Source of the DNA: Gonatopus flavifemur
Taxonomy: Eukaryota > Arthropoda > Insecta > Hymenoptera > Dryinidae
Assembly (NCBI GenBank): GCA_018340375.1
Contig: JAFFJZ010000020.1
Coordinates: 3,162,001-3,226,000 of the forward strand
Direction: 5' to 3'
Length of the DNA: 64,000 nt
Within the stretch, counting starts at the first letter, position 1. Every line of letters starts with the position of its first letter. Under the pieces are notes generated by a model. That model was not told the origin of the DNA. It did no database searches and saw nothing but the letters and a program-made list of their open reading frames with translations. This document shows positions 52,764 through 62,477 of this stretch, piece after piece. The position numbers were made by a program, and so were the translations under genes.

Positions 52764-53461
52764 CCCAAGTAGCATACACACATTCTCAGAACGTTGCAAG
52801 AATATTCGAATATTCTATGGAGATTCTTATTACGTGCGAATATATTCTACTCATATTCTCAGAAGATTTGAATGGAAATGTTTGAAATATTCTCAGAATA
52901 TTCGCCACGAATATTGTAGAAGTATTCAAAACAATTTTATTAAAATTGAAATTCCCGTGAGTATAAAACTACTGCACTTAATGGGAAACAATTCACGATA
53001 AAAATGTGGAACAGTACATACCGAAGTAACACAAAAGATTGAAAATGCTAAGAACGACTTTGGAGAATCCTACGAACATCCTTAGAACTTCCAAATGAGA
53101 CTGTTTCGAATCATTATATGATATGCACCCACACAGCACTTTTGGTCTTCAAAATATCTTGAAGAATTGTTCAGAAAAGTTTAAGAAGTCTTATGCAACA
53201 TGGAAAGATATCCTTAAGATGTCTAAAACAGTTCTTACTTCTAAAAGACATCTAAAAGATATCTTTTAGAAGATCTAAAACTCTTCTTCCGAGATTATAT
53301 CTTTCAGACATCTTATAGAAATCTTTTATAGAATTGAAATGCTGTGTGGGCACCTTCATAAAATATCTTCACGGATTTCTCCAAAATAGTCTTATTTACA
53401 CATTCTCTTCATATTTATAGAATAATCATCGCATATTTGAGAAGTTCTTGTGTTACTTGGG
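52764..53461. mobile_element. Putative CCCAAGTA-ended element with nested MITE
   Basis: The left end CCCAAGTAGCATACACACAT and the right end (TTCTTGTGTTACTTGGG) are inverted over about 20 bases with mismatches. The left interior has repeated GAATATTC words (52795-52930). The flanks do not match (CA versus TG), so the limits are tentative. A 223-bp MITE occupies 53128-53350. Confidence 0.4.
53128..53350. mobile_element. CCCACACAGCA-type MITE (223 bp)
   Basis: Starts CCCACACAGCAC and ends TGCTGTGTGGG, with CA on both sides. The interior carries AAGACATCTAAAAGATATC words like those at 46769-48274, linking the two sets. Confidence 0.8.
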
Positions 53462-53469
53462 TGGTGAAA

Positions 53470-54190
53470 GAAAATAATAAAACATCCCATGCAGGTATTG
53501 CCAAGACTGAAAAAAACCCAAGCTTGTCCCAAGGTTGGCACATGTGTCAGAAACAAACCTCCGTGAAGAACAATTGGCCCAATATTGTTCCATGATCGTC
53601 CCGTTGTTCCCAATGGATGGTCGGTCATGGTACATTTGTTAATATTTTTAAAATGGTCACTACATTTGGCCAGGGCCCGATCTTCCTGCCATAATTAATC
53701 CTACACACTGAAGATAAACCATCAGTTTATCGGGTGACTCAGGGGATTCCAATGTTGGATTCCGTATGGGATCAGAGCATTGTAAGATTTATGTTATGGT
53801 ATTTCAGTAAGATCTTATTAGTTTAGTTTGAGCATAATTTAACAATAGAATCAAAATTGATTGAAATATCAAAGAACGCAAATTTTCCAATGATCATACA
53901 AGCTTGTCCCAATCTTGTCACATTTTTTCTATCGTTTTAAGATAATTCATGTACGGTATTCTGAGGGAGAAAGTCATGAACTGAAATATGAATCAATTAC
54001 TTTTTTCATCCATATCTGCGATCAGAGGAGCATTGGTTGATGCTTGGTAAATGAATCGGACCGGGCCTGGCAAAACCACTGGCCCAAGCTTGTCCTGATC
54101 TTATCATTCCCAAGCCTGGGCCAAGTTTGGTAAATTGTTCAAGACATGTCTCGGCAGGTCTTGTGCCAGGCTTGGTCTATCATTGGGCCA
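53470..54190. repeat. Dyad-rich AAGCTTGTCCC repeat region
   Basis: Phrases such as CCCAAGCTTGTCCCA and their complements (GGGCCAAGTTTGG, CCAGGCTTGG) recur at both ends (53515-53535 and 54085-54180). An imperfect foldback is suspected, but ends and duplication could not be fixed. Confidence 0.35.
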
Positions 54191-54524
54191 TTGGTCCATA
54201 CACACATGGGATTGTTAATTCTTTGTCGCTTTTTTTTTGTCGATAAGTTGTTCAAACAATAATTTTTTTTGAACAATCGATAGGATATTCTCTTCTACAA
54301 CAACAAAATCAATTTCAAATTTCCATTATGCATATCAATTATTTGCAACCGTACTCTATTCTGTTTTTGCTTCTTGTTTTACAAGTTATTTCTATAAGTG
54401 CATTCTAGAAATACATTTGAATAGACCCCCGTATATACATATATTTTTCGATCAACAAGTTTCTCCCAATTGCTCGCAACTCGCGCGCAAAATCTTTCCG
54501 TAATATCAAATCATTTCACTCTCA

Positions 54525-54737
54525 CACAGAAAAAAAAACTATCTTGTATCAAGAAAATATTGTTTTCGTTATATATGAAACACGAATTGTCTCAGTTCAA
54601 TGCAATTTGCTTTGAATCAAGAATTTAGTTTTTTCCTGTGTTTGATTCAAAGCAAATTGCATTGAACTGAGACAATTCGTGTTTCATATATAACGAAAAC
54701 AATATTGTCTTGATACAAGATAGTTTTTTTTTCTGTG
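54525..54737. mobile_element. Nearly perfect hairpin MITE with CACAG ends (213 bp)
   Basis: Arms of about 95 bases are almost fully complementary, from CACAGAAAAAAAAACTATCT to its complement at the right, through ATATATGAAACACGAATTGT and TTGAATCAA around a ~21-base centre. CA flanks both sides. CACAG/CACTG ends with a 2- or 3-bp duplication would fit a CACTA-like MITE. The very high arm identity suggests recent activity or gene conversion. Confidence 0.8.
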
Positions 54738-55293
54738 CAGAAAATCACCCTCAATCCACAGGCTTTCGCAAGCGATGTGAGCGTGAATTCGTGAAGAATT
54801 AACACAAGATGTGCACCAGATCATTGCGCGCGATTTGCGAGCAACAGTATGGATCACAGGTGGGTTGCACGCAAATCACATGCAAATTCCCACGTGCGTA
54901 ACGGTCTCAAGTTTTGCGCGCAAGCAATGTTATCTGGGTGTTATTGAAATTTCACGTCTTTGTACATGAAACGTAAAATTAATGTACATGTAATTGAAAA
55001 AACTTATAGAGGTGAAGTTTTTGAAATTTGAATCGATTATTGAAACGAACCTGGGTTAAGGTGAAATATTAATTTATAGTAGGGTATAATAAAATACTTT
55101 AATGTGACAAGCTATGGAATTTGCGACTGGAAGTTCATGGTGGATTTATGAAGGTTTTTTTTTTTTAATGTGCATGTGCTTATACCCAATGTTGAGTTTG
55201 CACTTTTTATGGAATTATTTGACTTGGTTGACAGATGTGAGGTTAAGTTATTGAAATCAAAACATAAATGTGAATAATTAGGTTTATCATTAA

Positions 55294-55578
55294 CCCTTAA
55301 ACCGTAACCCTGCCCAAAATCACGTCAACCGTAACCCCCGGTCTAACAGACCGTTATCACCTTCTTCTAGATATTCAAAGTTGTTAGAAGTGAAGAAAAC
55401 ATTTTTTAGATCATTAGAAATGTCTACGAAATAGGATAGTGGGCTTATGTACAGAACTTAGTGAGCAATTCTGTGCAGAGTAGGAATGAAATGTCAAACA
55501 ATTTAACCAAAAAAGTTCGAATTACGAGCGAATACAATTTTGATAGCGGTCTGTGAGACCGGGGTTACGGTTAGAGGG
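55294..55578. mobile_element. piggyBac-like MITE (285 bp)
   Basis: TTAA at 55290-55293 and 55579-55582 frames ends CCCTTAAACCGTAACCC and GGGTTACGGTTAGAGGG's outer part (terminal inverted repeat CCCT..AACCGTAACC). TTAA duplication plus CCC ends is the piggyBac signature. An inner inverted pair, CCGGTCTAACAGACCG and CGGTCTGTGAGACCGG, is a near-palindrome at each end and may be a transposase binding site. Non-coding. Confidence 0.82.
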
Positions 55579-55779
55579 TTAAGAAACAAAAAAGTGAATT
55601 ATTTTAGTGAAATGTGCTGTCGTTCTTTAGTCATTGATCAGAATACATATCAAAAACATTCATTATTGAGTCAAGAAGAAATGATTGAATCAGTTATAGT
55701 TGTTGTAAAACGGTAGAAATCATAACTTGTGGGTTCAGTGACAATGATTCTAGTCAAGTACTGAAATCAATATTTCTAA

Positions 55780-57240
55780 AAAAAACTCAAATGTCTAATT
55801 CATTTTGTAATAATATGAGGCATGAAGGACTCATTTGATTGAAAATATTTCAAAAGAATAGAGGCAAATGAATTTCAAAAACTTGGATTATTCACTTGGA
55901 GCGCATCGGATGGTACCACCCTTCAAGTTGAAGAGTACTATCCCGTACAGCACAACCACCGATCCTACACCTAGGACTTCGGTGGACTGGAGGTGGAGAA
56001 TTGGTGGAGAAATGGGAGCCGTGGAAATAAGGGAGAAATAAGGGAGAGTCTCCGTTGAGGCAACGGAGAGGCGACGGAGAAATGTCCGCCCCCTGTATTT
56101 TCAATATAATTCTTATTGGTGCATTTACGTAACCAAATCTGAATGTATGAATTCACGGATTTAAGTTTTACTGGAAATACAGGGGGCGGACATTTCTCCG
56201 TCGCCTCTCCGTTGCCTCAACGGAGACTCTCCCTCATTTCTCCCTTATTTCCACGGCTCCCATTTCTCCACCAATTCTCCACCTCCAGTCCACCGAAGTC
56301 CTAGGTGGAGGATCGGTGGTTGTGCTGTACGGGATTGAAGTTGAAATTTGAAAATTGCCGGAAAAATTCTTATTTTGTCCCGTGAATTTCTCGTTAGGGT
56401 GGTGATATACTGGTGGGAAGAGTTTGAGGGTTGGGTGGAATCTATATTGATCAGAGAAATCCAAATCGTGTGGAAAAAATTAGAACATCTGCCAACTTTG
56501 CTTGCGTCTCTTGGGTAAGGAGTCAAATGTTCTTTATCAAACCAAATTGAGGTAATAAGAGACACATATAAAAATGAGTGAATTTAAGTGGATATGAAGT
56601 GGAATAGGAGAAAGTATTAATTGAAATTCATTGTTTACCATGAAAATGTTAAAAAATAAGGAAAGACTATAGGGGATCCAACTTGTCTTCCAATATTTTT
56701 GTTCCAACAATTTTATATGATGTTTCTACAAATACATGTTATTTCATGCCAATATGTTTACAGAACAGGTTCGAAAACCATGTTTCTGAACTCATTAGTA
56801 AAAGAATACACAAAGGCACATAATACAAGATTGTTGAAACAAAAATATTGGAAAACAACCAGTTAGATCCTCTATAATATTTCCTTATTTTCCCACATTT
56901 TCATGATAAAAAATGAATTCCAATTAATATTTTCTCTTGTCTCACTTCATATAAACTTAAATTCACTCATTTTGATGTCTCTTACATTAATTTGGTTTGA
57001 TAAAGAACATTTGATTCCTTACCCAAAAGGCGCAAGCAAAGTTGGCAGATGTTCTAATTTTTTCAACACGGTTTGGATTTTTCTGATCACTATAGATTCC
57101 ACCCAAACCTCAAACTCTTCCCACCAGTATATCACCACTCTAACCAGAAATTCACCTGAGAAAATAAGAATTTTTCTGGCAATTTCCAATTTTCAACTTC
57201 AATAGTACTCTTCAACTTGAAGAGTGGAACGATCCGATGC
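55780..57240. mobile_element. Long foldback element, copy 2, with nested MITE
   Basis: Left arm 55780-56670 and right arm about 56860-57240 are inverted and match the family at 49605-50815 (for example GGGTGGAATCTATATTGATC, AAATCGTGTGG). The right arm is cut short after CGATCCGATGCGCT. The left arm is interrupted by a 392-bp MITE; bases 57195-57225 of the other arm show the uninterrupted site. Confidence 0.75.
55942..56333. mobile_element. CCCGTACAGCA-type MITE (392 bp) inside the foldback arm
   Basis: Starts CCCGTACAGCACAACCACCG and ends CGGTGGTTGTGCTGTACGGG; arms of about 165 bases are nearly perfect complements (e.g. ACGGAGAAATGTCCGCC / GGCGGACATTTCTCCGT). AT occurs on both sides, and the empty site GAGTACTATTGAAG in the opposite arm shows a single AT, confirming a 2-bp duplication. 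Confidence 0.9.
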
Positions 57241-57873
57241 GCTATTGTGTGCAACAAATTACATGTATAAGCTTATGAAGTGCTAGATTCAGTGGAAAAT
57301 AGTTCGACTCTAAAGTACATTCTAATATCGTCGCTTTACTCTTCTCAATACATGTATTTTCATTGTTTTTCATGTTTCCCAATGAGAATGATTTAACTGT
57401 TTACAAAACAATGTGGTTTTACTATTGTGTGGATAATTAGTCATGTATCAAACTTTGAAAAGCAATGGTTTGTAGGTTAGCGTAGGTTAGTTACGAAATG
57501 ACGAGTCTTTATGAATCATATGTATGTTTTGGCAATGTACGTTTTAGAAATGTTTCGAAAACGTAGTTGTTGCAATGAAAGGTCGCGAAACAGACGAAAC
57601 GTTTTTCAAATATTTCGAGAGCTTACGGTGCTGTCTGGGATATTGGTCTCTAGAAAGCGGAAAAATTTGAGAGCTACACTAGCACTATCTCTGGTAGGTA
57701 CCGTGTACTATATTACATAGAAAACAATATATATACATACTGTTTTGGGATAGTACCTATGTAACTTTCATAGAGGCGCTAGTTGAAAACACGGGAGATG
57801 AACAAAGATGAAGATGGATTCCAATTCAAACTGACAAATGAACAACTCGACCCAAATTTTTTTAATGAATGCA
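57241..57873. other. Unassigned spacer
   Basis: No gene. An end-like GGTGCTGTCTGGG near 57629-57641 preceded by AACGTTTC-rich sequence suggests another CCC...GGG element whose left end I could not place. Confidence 0.35.
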
Positions 57874-58110
57874 GTTCGAAATTCGAAACGAACCGAACTT
57901 TTTCCGCTATTTGAGTTCGAAACTCGAACCGAACCGAACTTTTTTTACTGATTGAGTTCGTAATTCGAACCGAATCGAACTTCTTCTGCTATCTGAGTTC
58001 GAAACTCGAACCGAACCGAACTTTTTTTCTTGATCGAGTTCGAAGTTCGAACCGAACGGAACAGTAGGAGTTCGGTTCGGTTCGAGATTCGAACGGTTCG
58101 CACACCCCTA
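57874..58110. repeat. 41-bp tandem repeat (x5) and hAT-type end CGCACACCCCTA
   Basis: GTTCGAAACTCGAACCGAAC starts at 57874, 57915, 57956, 57997 and 58038, a regular 41-base period. The right end CGCACACCCCTA (58099-58110) matches the TAGGGGTGTGCG terminus of the 51481-52199 element, but no left end was found, so it is a truncated hAT-like MITE. Confidence 0.7.
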
Positions 58111-58124
58111 CTCTTTAGCCAGCC

Positions 58125-58302
58125 AGAAGTGAGCCAGTCGAATTCTCGAGTGAAATTTCCACTCTTTTAGAGTGATATTCTAAGGTTTGAGGTTAGAAAC
58201 TCAAAACCACTCCGATTTTAGAGTGAATTTTTCACTCTAAAAGAGTGAAAGGTCACTCGAAACGAGTGAAAATTCCACTCGAAGCGGGCAGGCTCACTTC
58301 TG
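58125..58302. repeat. ACTC-rich foldback MITE
   Basis: CAGAAGTGAGCC at the left pairs with GGCTCACTTCTG at the right; the interior is a dyad of TCGAGTGAAA / TTTCACTCTAAAAGAGTG words. No duplication resolved. Confidence 0.6.
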
Positions 58303-58339
58303 ACACTTAGTGGAGTGAAACGTGCGATTTTCCACTCTT

Positions 58340-58555
58340 CCAGATTTAGAGAGTGTCTGTTGGTCTGTGTGTATGTAACAAATTTGCGAACGTGTATATC
58401 TTTTGTTCGTATTATTCGATCGGGATGAAATTTTCACCAGAGTCATGTGCAGTGTTGATAGTGGTTCCATATAAGTTTCAACCTCGTCGTTACAGGAGAA
58501 CGGGAGAGGTGAGGAGAAATTTTTCGAAGAATCGTGATTTTGCAAACGCGTATAT
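58340..58555. repeat. Interspersed repeat module (left of the Sola-like insertion)
   Basis: Contains TGCGAACGTGTATATC, GATAGTGGTTCCATATAAGT and TTTCAACC, matching 63560-63770. It ends at CGCGTATAT, where the Sola-like element has inserted. Confidence 0.8.
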
Positions 58556-61500
58556 GGGGCAAAAATTCTCAAGCGTACCAGCTCAAAAATTTTTACCTCC
58601 TCAATCTTTTGGAAATTTCACTGAAATGTAGTACTAGTTAGTGACTTTTAATCCTATAAAGGATTTTGCTCTGGTACCTCTGGTTATCAAACTACAGGGG
58701 TCAAAAATTCACAGATTGCGTTTAATCAACTCTTTTGAAGATATAATTTCTTAAACTACATTTTTTTATAAAATTATTTTCGATATTGTTTTTCGTAGCT
58801 TCTTTTCTGTTCTTTCCAATGTCGTAAACTGTTTTTGTGAGAAAAAATTTTTTCCAACAAATTTAGCGGGTTTAAAGTTATTTTTGCATTTTTTTTCAAT
58901 TTTGACAATTTTGAAATCTTTTTGAATTAGCTCATCTGAAAGCTGGATTTTTCAGCTTCAAAATCGTGTAGGAGAAATTATGGGAAGAGAATTTTATCTG
59001 GCATTCGCAACGGTTTGAAGCGCGCGTGTCGCATATTCCTATTATCTCCTGATACGGTTCGTCATACCGTTGACGCGGAATACAAGTGAAATGAACTGTT
59101 TTTCAATAAAATATGATTTTTTAATCATGCCAAGGATTTCATACAATTTTACCGTACCCTTATATCATCAAACTTCATCAATAACAGCTCTTGAAATTAT
59201 GGAACATAATAATGAATAAATATACATAATATAATACATATGGAATAATTCTGCTCTCTAGAAAATACACTGGCTTCTTCCCTGCATAATCCACACACTC
59301 CTGCATCGGGGAGAATGTTGGGAAACTTTTGTTGTAGACTCGGAAAAATAGTTCTCAAATCTATTCATTTGAATTTGTGATCGATTTTTCTCAATTCGAT
59401 GAACAATTGGAATTCTGTAAACATCTTCGATACATCAAACGTATCGACGATGTTCATTTGTTTTTCCTTGTTTATACGCATACTTCATACAACTTGATGT
59501 CACACGAAAAATCGCATCGCATGACACGATCTTGAATTGTAAGTAAAATTGTTTCAATTCTAAATATGATTCGCAGTTCGTGATGAAAATCAATTTTTTC
59601 TTTTCCAACTGTTTGATTGTGTTTGTTTGTAGGCAATTCAATTAATAGATGAAATACAACATTATTGACACAACATTTCTTGATTCTCAAAAATGTCTGC
59701 AACTCAAACTTTCGTTGATCGTTGTTGTAACCCTTTGCACAAAATCCATCACAAATTCAAATCAAGAGATTTGAGAACTATTCCTCCAAATCTACAAAAA
59801 AAGTTTCCTAGTATCCTCCCCGGCGCAAAAGTGTGTGAGTTATGTAGAAAAGAAGCTGCTGCTTGTTCTGGAGAGAAGCCTTCAATTGATGCACAAGATG
59901 ATTCGTTCGGTCATGTTTCACTCGAGGTATTGATATCATATTTTCAATTGCTAAAAGGACAATTTGTACATCACTGAAAATGAATAACACATTTATGTGA
60001 ATTACAATTAATTACTACCATATGTTTCACATAATTCAGGATGACGATGATGATGGTATTGATGAACATGGTAATGACGATGATTACCAGCCATTAGAGA
60101 AGAAACCAAGAGATTGTAATATTGAGAAACATGAATCGGCTATGGAGGTTCTTGATCAAATTGAGCAGAAATATAAAACTTCCTCGAGTGCTTTGGAAAA
60201 AGTATTACTCCTCACGCTTGCGCCAAAATCCTGGGGTCGGAAGAGACTTGCTGACGAGTTTGAGACTTCTGAACGCCAAGCTAGGAAAGCTATTGAACTG
60301 GTAAAAGAAAATGGTATTCTAACGTCACCATCTCCAAGGGAGGGTCATGCTTTAGCTTTTGAAATAAAAAATAAGATCATAAGTTTCTATAATGATGACG
60401 AAAATAGTCGTATAATGCCGGGCATGAAAGATTTTGTTTCAGTTAAAAAAGAAGACGGTTCACGAGAGCACGTACAAAAGAGATTGATTCTGTGCAATCT
60501 TTCAGAATTATATTTTGCTTTCAAAGATCAGAATCCTACTGTTCCGGTCAGTCTCTCTACATTCTCGTAGCTTAGACCTCGTAATTGCGCACTCGCTGGT
60601 GCTAGTGGAACGCATACTGTTTGCGTTTGTGTCCATCACGAGAATTTCAATTTAATGCTTTATGCGATAGATATTCCAAAATTAACATCCGGTACGAATA
60701 ATCCAATCGCCACTTATCATGATGCTCTTAAAATGTTTTTATGTCAGAATCCATGTGTCGAATGTTATCTCGATGAATGTTTATTGTGTCCTGGCAAAGA
60801 GGGTTTCCAGAATTTTTTACAAACAGTTTTCGAAGACAATCGCATCAAAAAACTCGAATATCAAATTTGGCAACAGACTGATCGTAGCACTTTGCGTACT
60901 GAAGTTGCAGATGCGGAAGATTTTTAGAAGAACTTTTTCGCTGTCTTTCGAAACTCAAATTTCATCTATTCGTTGCGAAACAGCAGTCATCTTTTCTGAG
61001 AAATTTGAAGGATAATTTACAAGAAGGAGAATTTTTAGTTTTATGCGATTTCGCGGAAAATTATGCATTTGTAGCCCAGAATGCTGCACAGGGTTTCCAC
61101 TGGAACAACGACCAAACGACAATTTTCACCACTGTCATTTATTACAAACAAGGAAACGAACTCAGTCTTCGGAGCATTGCTATTTTATCGGATAATTTGA
61201 ATCACGATACAATCGCTGTGTACGAATTCCAAAAAATTATAATAGCGTACCTGAAAGAACATTTTGAACCAAGAAAAATTTTCTATTTTACGGATGGAGC
61301 ATCTCAGCACTTCAAGAATAGATATAATTTCAAAAATCTTCTGTATCATCACAAAGATTTTGGAATAGCAGCTGAATGGCATTTCCATGCAACCGCTCAT
61401 GGAAAAGGGCCTTGTGACGGTATCGGTGGTAATCTGAAACGACTAGCAGCTCGAGCGAGTCTTCAAGCGAGGTCTAAGCAGCAAATTTTAAATCCTGATG

Positions 61501-62477
61501 CGCTTTACGAATGGGCAAAGAGAAATCTATCAGAAACTGTTGTTTTTTTTAGTTCGAAGACAAAACATGAAATCACTGCTAAAAAGCTCAAAACTCGCTT
61601 CGAAACTGCAAAAACAATCCCAGGAACGCTCAAATATAATTGTTTCATCTCCACTTCGAACATGACTTTGCATTTACGAGTATTTTCGTCATCATTGAAT
61701 GTTGATGTTTTCCCAAAGATGAAAATTCAAAAAAAAAATTAATACGAATAAGAAATTGCGCTAAATATATTGCTTCAAGCAGAATTATTACATATTTATT
61801 ATATTATGTGTATTTATTCATGATTATGTTTCATAATTTCAAAAGCTGTTATTAATGAAGTTTGATGATATGAGAGTACGGTAAAATTGTATGAAATCAT
61901 TGGCATGATTAAAAAATCATATTTTATTGAAAAACAGTTCGTTTCACTTGTATTCCGCGTCAATGGTATGACGAACCGTATCAGGAGATAATAGGAATAT
62001 GCGACACGCGCGCTTCAAACCGTTGCGAATTCCAGATAAAATTTTCTTCCCACAATTTCTCCTACACGATTTTAAAGCTGAAGAATCCAGCTTTCAGATG
62101 AGCTAACTTAAAAAATTTTCAAAATTGTCGAAATTGAAAAAAAATGCCAAAATAACTTTGAACTCGTTAAATTTGTTGGAAAAAATTTTTTCTCACAAAA
62201 ACAGATTACTCCATTGTAAAGAACAGACAAAAAGCTACGAAAAACAATGTCGAAAATGATTTTTTAAAAAAATGTAATTTAAGAAATTATATCTTCAAAA
62301 GAGCTGATTAAACGAAATCTGTGAATTTTTGACCCCTGTAGTTTGATAACCAGAGGTACCAGAGCAAAATCCTTTATAGGATTAAAAGTCACTAACTAGT
62401 ACTACATTTCAGTGAAATTTCAGAAAGATTGGAGAGGTAAAAATTTTTGAGCTGGTACGCTTGAGAAATTTTGCCCC
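58556..62477 (+). mobile_element. Sola-like DNA transposon, 3.9 kb, ~700-bp terminal inverted repeats
   Basis: Begins GGGGCAAAAATTCTCAAGCG and ends with the complement (CGCTTGAGAAATTTTGCCCC). The 4-bp duplication ATAT is at 58552-58555 and 62478-62481. The left arm 58556 to about 59256 and right arm about 61776-62477 are inverted and, by eye, roughly 90% identical. Between them lies a two-exon transposase gene with two lesions. A 4-bp duplication fits Sola, and the AENY / HW..Q / DGxxxxxKN motif order recalls Sola-type transposases, but the class needs a search. Interrupts the interspersed module; the joined flanks read like intact copies at 63750-63810. Confidence 0.85.
59693..61742 (+). pseudogene. 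Transposase of the Sola-like element, broken by one stop and one frameshift
   Basis: Exon 1 (59693-59926) starts MSATQTFVDRCCNPLHKIHH and has a CxxC pair (VCELCRKE). Exon 2 starts at 60040 with an acidic run, then a helix-turn-helix-like part (RKRLADEFETSERQARKAIE). TAG at 60568-60570 falls between LSTFS and LRPRNCALAG, where the frame simply continues. The frame shifts by one base in the T run at about 60919-60924, and the catalytic part follows to 61742: LVLCDFAENYAF, GFHWNNDQTTI, IFYFTDGASQHFKNR and HATAHGKGPCDGIGGNLKR. The Asp residues of CDFAEN and TDGAS could be catalytic (RNase H-like), which is inference. With both lesions the copy should be inactive. Note the spacing of conserved His/Gly residues is intact. 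Confidence 0.75.

Larger units (their letters stand above)
48724..54938. mobile_element. 6.2-kb composite element with CCCAGATAACATT ends and many nested insertions
   Basis: The left end CCCAGATAACATTTTGCGCG (48724-48743) and the right end (TTTTGCGCGCAAGCAATGTT then ATCTGGG at 54938) are inverted, and TG flanks both sides. GCGCGCAA words recur inside (48780, 49158, 54482, 54830), which supports one original element. At least five other repeats sit within these limits. No transposase frame was recognised, so the element was non-autonomous or its coding part is lost. Confidence 0.55.

Noticed and set aside
52764..53461. Adding the CCCAAGTA element to the CCC...GGG / 2-bp duplication group
   Set aside because: Flanking dinucleotides differ (CA versus TG), so it does not support the pattern and was left out of that count.
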